From positions 1-25,808 of IMG/VR virus record IMGVR_UViG_3300008108_003675: DNA of 25,808 bases. One strand, 5' to 3'. This DNA is from a virus. A program made the position numbers and the translations under genes. Position 1 is the first letter of the stretch; the number at the start of each line of letters is the position of its first letter. Positions 20,481-25,808 of this stretch are shown here, piece by piece. Under the pieces are notes generated by a model. The model searched no databases and was not told the DNA's origin. It was given only the letters and a program-made list of their open reading frames with translations.

Positions 20481-21233
20481 ATGGAATCAATAAGAAATGG
20501 TATTGTAATAAGAATTCCAGAGGGAAAACACAGGGACAATTCTTTGTCCCGTATAGTTTGTGACCAGATAAAAATATATTTGTCTATAGGATATAAATTG
20601 TTTATAGTTGAGTTATCTGAAAAAGATATAGATTTATCAACAGACGTTACAGAATTTGAGAAGGAAAGATTTTTTCATTATCTTGATGATTTAGAAATAA
20701 GAATAGCTTTTTATATAAAAAGTAAAAACCATGTCATATCAACAGATGCGGATTCAAAGAAAAAATCTAAATCAGAAATATTAAAGATAGGTAATTTTAT
20801 AAATGAAATAGATGCTGGAAGATTTGATATACCATTAATATGTCATATCGGAGGAGCTAATGGGAACAGAAGAAAAAGTATGATGGACTTTTGTAAGTTC
20901 TTTGATACACTTCCTTGGAGAGTACAAAAGCAGATAGCAATAATAAACGACGAAAAGCCTAGTTTATTTTCTGTAAAAGATCTATTATCTGTAACCTACA
21001 TAGAGAAAAAAATACCAATAATATTTAGAACAGGGTCACACAGAACCAACCAAGGAGGACTAACCTATAAAGAAAGTTTATTTTTGGCTGCTTCCACTTG
21101 GGCAGAAAGATCTAATCCTATAATGTTCTATTGTCCTTCTAGTCAAGAGGAAACAATAACAATACAAGATTTAAATCCTTATAATTTAATAATAGATGTT
21201 GCTTTTGATAATAATTTACCAGAGCCTAACTAG
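20481..21233 (+). CDS. UvdE/UvsE-like TIM-barrel protein, apparently lacking metal ligands
   Basis: 250 aa from ATG 20481; an upstream in-frame TTG at 20436 would add 15 residues and overlap the previous gene. The middle block CHIGGANGNRRKSMMDFCKF, then LPWRVQKQIAIINDEKPSLFSVKDL, aligns with UV-damage endonuclease ('IHIGGAYGNKDTATAQF', then '[22 protein letters not shown]'). The following strand PIIFRTGSH corresponds to 'PFVFDFHHF', and AASTWAERSNPIMFYCPSS to 'IKTWERIGLQPKVHLSS'. The catalytic metal ligands of UvdE seem replaced: Glu of LEND is Ile, Asp-x-x-His of DFHH is Arg/Ser, and the Lys/His of KVHLSS are gone. Only the His of HIGG remains. It is therefore probably a non-catalytic homologue. 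It sits at the end of a four-gene run. Confidence 0.65.
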   Translation: MESIRNGIVIRIPEGKHRDNSLSRIVCDQIKIYLSIGYKLFIVELSEKDIDLSTDVTEFEKERFFHYLDDLEIRIAFYIKSKNHVISTDADSKKKSKSEILKIGNFINEIDAGRFDIPLICHIGGANGNRRKSMMDFCKFFDTLPWRVQKQIAIINDEKPSLFSVKDLLSVTYIEKKIPIIFRTGSHRTNQGGLTYKESLFLAASTWAERSNPIMFYCPSSQEETITIQDLNPYNLIIDVAFDNNLPEPN

Positions 21234-21243
21234 GAAAGGATTT

Positions 21244-21510
21244 TTACCAGGCAACGTATCCTTTAGGCTTTCTTTCATTTGTAATAGACTTACTCATCTT
21301 GTCGTTGGCCTTTATAAGATCTTCGATAGTTTTTACATAATATCTAGTCTGTCCTGGCATTCCCCAGTCTCCCTTTTTCTTAAGATCTACGAAGTCGTAT
21401 GTGGTAAGCTCGTCTCCTACTACAGGTCCATGATCAACACGTCCGTCTCTCTTAGATGCTTTTTCGAATTCGTTTCTAGAGCTTATGTTTTTATACCCGT
21501 ATTTTTCCAT
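21244..21510 (-). CDS. Small unknown protein on the opposite strand
   Basis: 88 aa, the only convincing minus-strand gene. It is hydrophilic and well balanced (Lys, Asp, Glu, Gly, Tyr), without the Pro/Val or Ser-rich bias of antisense shadows. The centre reads GDWGMPGQTRYYVKTIEDLI, and it ends with KGYVAW. It has no known motif, membrane segment or Cys. It fills a stretch that no good + strand gene uses: its end lies 10 nt from the stop of the UvdE-like gene and its start 14 nt from the exonuclease start. A GATATATA copy on the minus strand lies 6 nt before its ATG. It may be expressed at a different time from its neighbours; function is not recognised. Confidence 0.7.
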   Translation of the reverse strand: MEKYGYKNISSRNEFEKASKRDGRVDHGPVVGDELTTYDFVDLKKKGDWGMPGQTRYYVKTIEDLIKANDKMSKSITNERKPKGYVAW

Positions 21511-21524
21511 ATAAACTATATATC
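21511..21524. promoter_or_regulatory. 14-bp divergent start region
   Basis: The only DNA between the minus-strand ATG (21510) and the plus-strand ATG (21525). It is A/T rich and contains TATATATC, which is GATATATA when read on the minus strand (21524-21517). Either both genes have promoters overlapping the opposite gene, or one transcript is nearly leaderless. Confidence 0.4.
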
Positions 21525-22220
21525 ATGCTACACCAAGGAATAATAGATGGTTCAATTTTTTTCGATATTGAAACCGCAGGATTATATCCAACACTAGAAG
21601 AACTAAAATCCAATGACCCCCATTTGGCAGAACTATGGGTTAAAAGATGTAAATGGCTACAAAAGCAAGTAGAGCCTGGAGAATCTACAGATCCTAGTGA
21701 TTTATGGATAAACAGATCATCGCTACACCCAGAATTTGGTAGAATAGTATGTGTTACATTTGGAGTCTTTACTCCTGAAGGAGTTGAGAGATTAACAAGC
21801 TTTTACGGTGAGGATGAAAAAGACATACTAGAAAAAACAAATAAAGTATTGGCTAATTCAAGATCCAAATCATATAAATTAGCTGGACAAAATATAAAAA
21901 ATTTCGATGTTCCGTACATGGGTAAAAGAATGTTAATAAACAATATAACCCCTGATCCTATTATACAAACATGGAATAAAAAACCCTGGGAGACTTCTTT
22001 TTTAGATCTTGCTGAAATATTTGCATTTGGTGCATGGGGACAAACTTTTTCTTCACTGGATCTAATATCACATGTTTTAGGAGTACCTACATCTAAAGAT
22101 AATATGGAAGGATCTCAGGTACATGAATTTTACTGGAGTGGAAAATCAGAAGAGATAAAATCATACTGTGAACAAGATGTTGTTTGTACAATGAATTGTT
22201 TTAAGAGAATGACAGCATAA
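21525..22220 (+). CDS. DEDDy-type 3'-5' exonuclease (DnaQ/PolB-exo superfamily)
   Basis: 231 aa. All motifs of a DEDDy exonuclease are visible: Exo I FFDIETAGLYP (Asp14, Glu16), Exo II GQNIKNFDVPY (Asn123 to Asp128) and Exo III YCEQDV (Tyr214, Asp218). The tyrosine at Exo III places it with the family-B polymerase-type and RNase D-type exonucleases. It resembles the stand-alone 'predicted 3'-5' exonuclease related to PolB' proteins of Bacteroidetes and phages. It would remove 3' nucleotides from DNA in proofreading, recombination or nucleotide salvage. It is not accompanied by a polymerase here. A divergent small gene lies upstream. Confidence 0.87.
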   Translation: MLHQGIIDGSIFFDIETAGLYPTLEELKSNDPHLAELWVKRCKWLQKQVEPGESTDPSDLWINRSSLHPEFGRIVCVTFGVFTPEGVERLTSFYGEDEKDILEKTNKVLANSRSKSYKLAGQNIKNFDVPYMGKRMLINNITPDPIIQTWNKKPWETSFLDLAEIFAFGAWGQTFSSLDLISHVLGVPTSKDNMEGSQVHEFYWSGKSEEIKSYCEQDVVCTMNCFKRMTA

Positions 22221-22231
22221 AGATTCTAGGT

Positions 22232-22260
22232 CTGGATATATACGTTAAAGTAATATCCAG
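22232..22260 (+). promoter_or_regulatory. GATATATA element inside a perfect 8-bp inverted repeat
   Basis: CTGGATAT (22232-22239) and ATATCCAG (22253-22260) are perfect inverted arms with a 13-nt spacer. The left arm contains the start of GATATATA (22235-22242), 20 nt before TTG 22263, and the right arm ends 2 nt before that codon. It may be an operator over a promoter or an RNA hairpin; 6430-6460 shows a similar but imperfect arrangement. Confidence 0.5.
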
Positions 22261-22262
22261 AT

Positions 22263-23057
22263 TTGAAAAACATTTTAAATTTTTATTCTTGGGTTCTAGA
22301 AAACGAGGAAAGGAGTGATTTTTATAAAAAAGAATTAAATCCGTCATTCTGGAAAAAAATTAGTGAAGATCTTCCCGAAAGTGCTGGAGCAGAAAATTAT
22401 GAATTTGACCAGACACTAAGAAAAAAACTTATTGAGTTAGCTAACGATTTTTATTCATCACTAGGATTCGATCCAGAAATAAGAGATATCCAACTAACTG
22501 GTTCTTTAGCCAACTATAACTGGACAGACAAATCTGATTTAGACGTACATGTTCTAATAGACTTCAATGAGATTGATGATAATTTTACTCTTGTTAAAAA
22601 AGCAGTTGATGGCGTAAGATTTATATGGAATCTTAGACACAAAATAAAAATAAGAGGATTCGACGTAGAATTATACGTACAAGACATCAACGAGCCACAT
22701 ACTGCATCTGGTTTATATTCTTTATTAAATAACGAATGGATCAGAGTTCCTAAGTATAATCCACCAGAGATTGACTACAAAGACGTAGATTTAAAATTTC
22801 AAGGTATCGTTTCAGATATACTAAAGATGGAAAATCTAATGGCAGCATCCGATTTTTCAACCGCTACTGAGGTTGAACTCTATAATCATGCTTTAGAAAT
22901 AAAGAAAAAAATAATGAAAATGCGAAAGGAAGGATTGGAGAGGGAAGGGGAATTTTCCGTCGAAAATCTAGCATTTAAAAAATTAAGAAATGAAGGATAT
23001 ATAGAAAAGATAATAGAGTTAATCTCTAAAGCATATTCAAATATATACAATGAATAA
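22263..23057 (+). CDS. Nucleotidyltransferase-fold protein (Pol beta superfamily)
   Basis: 264 aa, TTG start. TTG was chosen because it gives MKNILNFYSWVLENEE at the expected distance from the promoter element, and no ATG occurs early in the frame. The catalytic layout is LTGSLANYNWTDKSDLDVHV, with Gly80-Ser81 and Asp92/Asp94, and a third acidic position in GFDVELYV (Asp134 or Glu136). These are the hallmarks of the nucleotidyltransferase fold. Similar stand-alone proteins occur in T4-like cyanophages. The substrate could be a tRNA, protein or small molecule and cannot be told here. The C-terminal ~90 residues are charged and helical. The stop overlaps the next start by 8 nt, suggesting co-expression with the virion protein below. 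Confidence 0.8.
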   Translation: MKNILNFYSWVLENEERSDFYKKELNPSFWKKISEDLPESAGAENYEFDQTLRKKLIELANDFYSSLGFDPEIRDIQLTGSLANYNWTDKSDLDVHVLIDFNEIDDNFTLVKKAVDGVRFIWNLRHKIKIRGFDVELYVQDINEPHTASGLYSLLNNEWIRVPKYNPPEIDYKDVDLKFQGIVSDILKMENLMAASDFSTATEVELYNHALEIKKKIMKMRKEGLEREGEFSVENLAFKKLRNEGYIEKIIELISKAYSNIYNE

Positions 23058-24657
23058 TAATAATATGAAAAAAGACATCTACGGCGGAATTAACCCAGTT
23101 TTCGAGAGTTTAAGAAGCTCACTTAACGAAGGAGAAAGAACATCAAGAAAAACAAAAGCTATCGACACAATGACAGCTGTTGTTACTGCTTTAAATACTC
23201 TTTTTAGTTTAATACTATCTTCCAAAATGGAGGATGCTAAAACTGTTAGAGGATTTGAATCTATAAAAAATAAAATTCTGTCAACAGATAATTTTGGATC
23301 TTTTAGACAGTATCTTATTTCTTTTATAGAATCATTAGCAGTATTGGATCCAGGTCAAAAACAAGCTTACGATTCAAACCTAAAAATGATTACTAGTATA
23401 CTAAGCGGTGAAGTAGAAGCTGTTCTAGGAGATCCTAAAATGTATAAGAGTATTAAAAACGATACTATAGCTAAAGTTCTTGAAAACTTCTCTAACGATT
23501 TAAAAGACAGAGAAAATCAGATGAGAAAAACTAATCCTAAACTTTTTGGAGAAGTAATTAAAAAGGGATTGGTAGTTAAAGAAGGTTTATCTGAAAAAAG
23601 AAAAACTGGAGACGAATCTGATGCTACAGAGGGTGAATTTAGAGGACAAGCTTTTAACAAATCTAAGGAATCATTAGATGCAGCAAATTCTTTTGTTGGT
23701 ATGGTAGACAGAGACAAATACTTACCAAATTTAAAGGATAATTCAGATATAAAAAGATACAAAGAAATTGCAGATTCTCTTTATAAAAAAGCACAAGAAC
23801 TACAAATGGTAGACAGAGCAGGTGCTTTAGGAGGAAAAATTGTTACTCCTTCAGGAGAATTTAAAGCTGGCGAATATAAGAGAAAGCAAGACGATCTAGT
23901 AAATGAAATTATTAGACAGAAAAAAGAATACGAAAGATTAAAAGCATCTCTTACTAATATAGAACAACCAGTAACTGCAGATCCTGTTTGTCCTCCAGGA
24001 CAGGTTTACGACAAATCATTAGGAAAATGTGTAGACGTTGCAACAGGTGAAGAAGAAGTTGTTAAGAAGAAAAAGAAAGTTACACCTACACCTCTACCAG
24101 TTAAAGATTGTACATTCCCTGTTAAACTTAATAACAAATGTACACAAATAGGGGATCTTCAGAAAAAATTAATGGAATTAATTCCTTCAGCAAATACATA
24201 TTTAGCAAAATTTGGAGGTCAAGATAAAATATACGGTAAAGGTACTGCAGCAGTAGTAAATATAGTATGGGGATATTTATCAGGTCAATCAGGTCAAGCT
24301 TTAACTTCTGATTTAACTCAGGATATGTACGATCAGTTAATGGCTCTTAATTCTACAGATATAGATACTACATCTATAATTTTTGAAGGAAGTTACGGTA
24401 GATATTATTTTGACGATTTCGAAGAAATGGAAATCGACGAAAAGATCCAAGAAAGAGAAGAGATAAAAGGATCCCCTATTTTATCTTTCGAGGATTTCTA
24501 TTCAGTTATAGAAGAATCATATAGCTTTAGAAAATTAGACGAAGAAAACGTATTTGATAGATTAAGAGGTAAATCTGAAGAAACTCCTGGAGCTAAGGCA
24601 GTAGTTCCAGATCCTAATATAGGAAAGAAAAAAATCGTTGAGGAGCTAAGGCAGTAG
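23050..24657 (+). CDS. Virion-type protein with peptidoglycan-binding-like domain, N-terminal part of a split gene
   Basis: 535 aa as it stands. The last five codons (EELRQ) come from a frame shift caused by a 53-bp tandem duplication. Without it the frame runs on through 25706 to give one 867-aa protein. The N-terminal ~330 residues are helical and charged. A Cys-bearing segment near 315 (VCPPGQVYDKSLGKCVD) precedes a Lys-rich linker, and about 354-440 (TFPVKLNNKCTQIGDLQKKL, then KIYGKGTAAVVNIVWGYL) resembles a PG_binding_1 domain. Such a domain would hold the protein on the cell wall. A role in virion structure or DNA entry is likely but inferred. ATG 23065 is an alternative start. The gene overlaps the nucleotidyltransferase stop. 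Confidence 0.72.
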   Translation: MNNNNMKKDIYGGINPVFESLRSSLNEGERTSRKTKAIDTMTAVVTALNTLFSLILSSKMEDAKTVRGFESIKNKILSTDNFGSFRQYLISFIESLAVLDPGQKQAYDSNLKMITSILSGEVEAVLGDPKMYKSIKNDTIAKVLENFSNDLKDRENQMRKTNPKLFGEVIKKGLVVKEGLSEKRKTGDESDATEGEFRGQAFNKSKESLDAANSFVGMVDRDKYLPNLKDNSDIKRYKEIADSLYKKAQELQMVDRAGALGGKIVTPSGEFKAGEYKRKQDDLVNEIIRQKKEYERLKASLTNIEQPVTADPVCPPGQVYDKSLGKCVDVATGEEEVVKKKKKVTPTPLPVKDCTFPVKLNNKCTQIGDLQKKLMELIPSANTYLAKFGGQDKIYGKGTAAVVNIVWGYLSGQSGQALTSDLTQDMYDQLMALNSTDIDTTSIIFEGSYGRYYFDDFEEMEIDEKIQEREEIKGSPILSFEDFYSVIEESYSFRKLDEENVFDRLRGKSEETPGAKAVVPDPNIGKKKIVEELRQ

Positions 24658-24694
24658 TTCCAGATCCTAATATAGGAAAGAAAAAAATCGTTGA
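24589..24694 (+). repeat. Perfect 53-bp tandem duplication causing a frameshift
   Basis: Copies at 24589-24641 and 24642-24694 are identical (begin GGAGCTAAGG, end AAATCGTTGA). 53 is not a multiple of three, so the upstream frame hits TAG at 24655-24657, while the second copy is in frame with the downstream coding region to 25706. Confidence 0.97.
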
Positions 24695-24809
24695 TAATTG
24701 CGTTAAGAAATCTCTAGAGCAAGGAAAAGTTCTTGATTGCGTTGGTGCTACTGGTGGTGCAACTGGAGAAACTGGTACAACTGGAGAAACTGGCGCAACT
24801 GGAGAAGAA

Positions 24810-25706
24810 ATGAAATGGAAAGGTTTAAAACCAGTAGACGATGGAACATATGCAGTATTATATGACGAAAGCTGGGGAGAATGGTTTGGCGATGTAGCTA
24901 AAGGAGCATTAGTTGCTGGTATTATTATAGGAGTTGGTGTTGCTACTTGGGGAGTAGGATTAGCAATAGCAGCTCCGGGAGCAGTAACAGCAGCAGGAGT
25001 AGCTAGCGGTATAGGTACTGCAGCTACTTTAGGTACCACAGCAGCTGGAGGACTTAGCGCAGCAGCAGGGGCTACTATTTTATGGGGAGGTGGAATAATC
25101 GGAGGAACCACTATAGCAAAATGGGCAGGAAGCGATAGAAAAACTGTCGGAGTATTAGTATTTAATGGATTTATAGAAGAAATTGCAGTTAGAGCAATGG
25201 CTAGAGGTCTATACAACAGCTTAGGTGGTACTGTATCTTCGCAAGACTTATTAGCAATATACTCTACTCTTATTCTTTGTAGAGGTACATTTACTGATAC
25301 AGGAGACGGTAAAGCAGTTTCAGTATGGAGTTTAGTTAAAAGACAATATTCATCATTCGGGGGCGGAAGCTTAGAAGGTGATATAGCTTCTATCACTTCT
25401 GGTGGAGCTGGAGGATTCTTTAAAGATATGGTTACTGATATGGACACTATTCCTTCGTTCCCTAAATCATTTAAAACTAGAAATCCTATCAATGGAACAC
25501 CAATAGAGTTTGAAAACGCTAAAGACGCTTGTGTTGCAGCAGTAGGAAAATTAAATTCTAACGAACCTAAGCTGTCAGAAAATCTTAAATACATAACTGA
25601 AGATGATTTAGAAAAATTATCCGAATCTATGGAAGAAATCACTGATGCAGTTGTAGCAGCAGCTCCGGGAGCTAAAGCTGAAGGAGAAGAAGAATCTGAA
25701 GCATAA
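24810..25706 (+). CDS. C-terminal part of the split virion protein, Gly/Ala-rich membrane-like segment
   Basis: 298 aa from its first ATG, but the same frame is open from 24642 and continues the coding sense of the second repeat copy. It is best read as the rest of the 23050 gene; ATG 24810 is probably internal. Upstream of it lie a Cys-containing stretch and a short collagen-like GATGETG tract. Residues about 30-110 are strongly hydrophobic and rich in Gly/Ala (GALVAGIIIGVGVATWGVGL and on), suggesting two to three membrane-inserting or glycine-zipper helices, as in phage proteins that cross the host membrane during DNA entry. The C-terminal half is soluble and ends in an acidic tail (EGEEESEA). 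Whether it is translated on its own is unknown. Confidence 0.68.
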   Translation: MKWKGLKPVDDGTYAVLYDESWGEWFGDVAKGALVAGIIIGVGVATWGVGLAIAAPGAVTAAGVASGIGTAATLGTTAAGGLSAAAGATILWGGGIIGGTTIAKWAGSDRKTVGVLVFNGFIEEIAVRAMARGLYNSLGGTVSSQDLLAIYSTLILCRGTFTDTGDGKAVSVWSLVKRQYSSFGGGSLEGDIASITSGGAGGFFKDMVTDMDTIPSFPKSFKTRNPINGTPIEFENAKDACVAAVGKLNSNEPKLSENLKYITEDDLEKLSESMEEITDAVVAAAPGAKAEGEEESEA

Positions 25707-25709
25707 TTA

Positions 25710-25717
25710 GATATATA
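25710..25717 (+). promoter_or_regulatory. GATATATA element before the last gene
   Basis: Lies 4 nt after the previous stop and 11 nt before ATG 25729. It is closer than the 19-21 nt seen at three other sites, so the assignment is weaker. Confidence 0.35.
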
Positions 25718-25728
25718 AAAAAAGAAAA

Positions 25729-25808
25729 ATGGAAAATAACCTAGATTACGTACTGATATTAGAGAAATCTTCTCATAACCTTAGCACTAAAAAGCAAGGA
25801 GGAGAATA
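25729..25808 (+). CDS. Start of a gene cut by the window end
   Basis: The frame is open from ATG 25729 to the end, 26 codons (MENNLDYVLILEKSSHNLST and on). The leader is A-rich, and a GATATATA element stands just upstream. Too short to identify. Confidence 0.55.
   Translation, partial: MENNLDYVLILEKSSHNLSTKKQGGE

Noticed and set aside
21196-21543. 115-aa + strand frame opposite the small minus gene
   Set aside because: Cys/Phe/Ser-rich composition, overlaps three better genes, and has no plausible start region.
22996-23003. Another GATATATA copy
   Set aside because: It lies inside the nucleotidyltransferase coding sequence (codons for GYI) and about 50-60 nt before the next start, so its spacing does not match the promoter-like set.
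24614-25642. 342-aa open frame on the minus strand
   Set aside because: Antisense of the Gly/Ala-rich virion gene. Its Pro/Val/Ala-rich composition is what the complement of Gly/Ala codons gives, and the + strand frame continues a recognisable protein.

Overview
The window is one contiguous piece of an AT-rich genome, almost entirely coding and almost all on the + strand. Genes are tightly packed, with many ATGA or TAATG start/stop overlaps. It reads as a large T4-like (gp20/gp44-type) tailed myophage. The diagnostic genes are a T4-type portal, a T4-type ATP-dependent DNA ligase, a gp44-like clamp-loader ATPase with a probable gp62 partner, and a T4 RNase H-like flap nuclease. Long collagen-like fibre genes follow. 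Most start codons have no clear Shine-Dalgarno sequence but an A/T-rich leader. That would fit a Bacteroidetes-type host, but this is an inference and not shown. I saw no tRNA, rRNA, CRISPR array, insertion sequence or integrase.

Layout. (1) 1-1383: 3' part of the portal gene, ending in a collagen-like tail. (2) 1482-6415: a replication and nucleotide-metabolism block (ligase, small zinc-motif protein, gp44-like ATPase, guanylate-kinase-like enzyme, RNase H/5' exonuclease, gp62-like subunit). (3) 6462-18185: a fibre/adhesin block with a 1302-aa collagen-like fibre protein, unknown beta-rich proteins, a 796-aa protein with transthyretin-like (carboxypeptidase-regulatory) domains, a 760-aa beta-helix spike-like protein and a small companion. 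(4) 18244-21233: a four-gene run with a UVR-motif protein, an unknown protein, a Rossmann-fold glycosyltransferase-like protein and a UvdE-like TIM-barrel protein that seems to have lost its metal ligands. (5) 21244-21510: the only convincing minus-strand gene, divergent from a DEDDy 3'-5' exonuclease gene (21525-22220). (6) 22263-25706: a nucleotidyltransferase, then a large virion-type protein split in two by a perfect 53-bp tandem duplication. A new gene starts at 25729 and runs off the window.

How the parts fit together. The replication block supplies sliding-clamp loading, Okazaki-fragment processing and sealing, and dNTP-precursor supply. The fibre block would build host-recognition structures. 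A repeated G(G/A)ATATATA element lies 11-21 nt before several genes that open transcription blocks (6462, 12769, 15277, 22263, 25729) and is a good candidate for a phage promoter class. A GNRA-loop intrinsic terminator at 15185-15213 separates two fibre genes.

The observations most worth checking are the 53-bp frameshifting duplication (real mutation, phase switch or assembly artefact), the apparently inactive UvdE relative, the shared promoter-like element with its inverted repeats, and the repeated N-terminal and spacer modules in the fibre genes.
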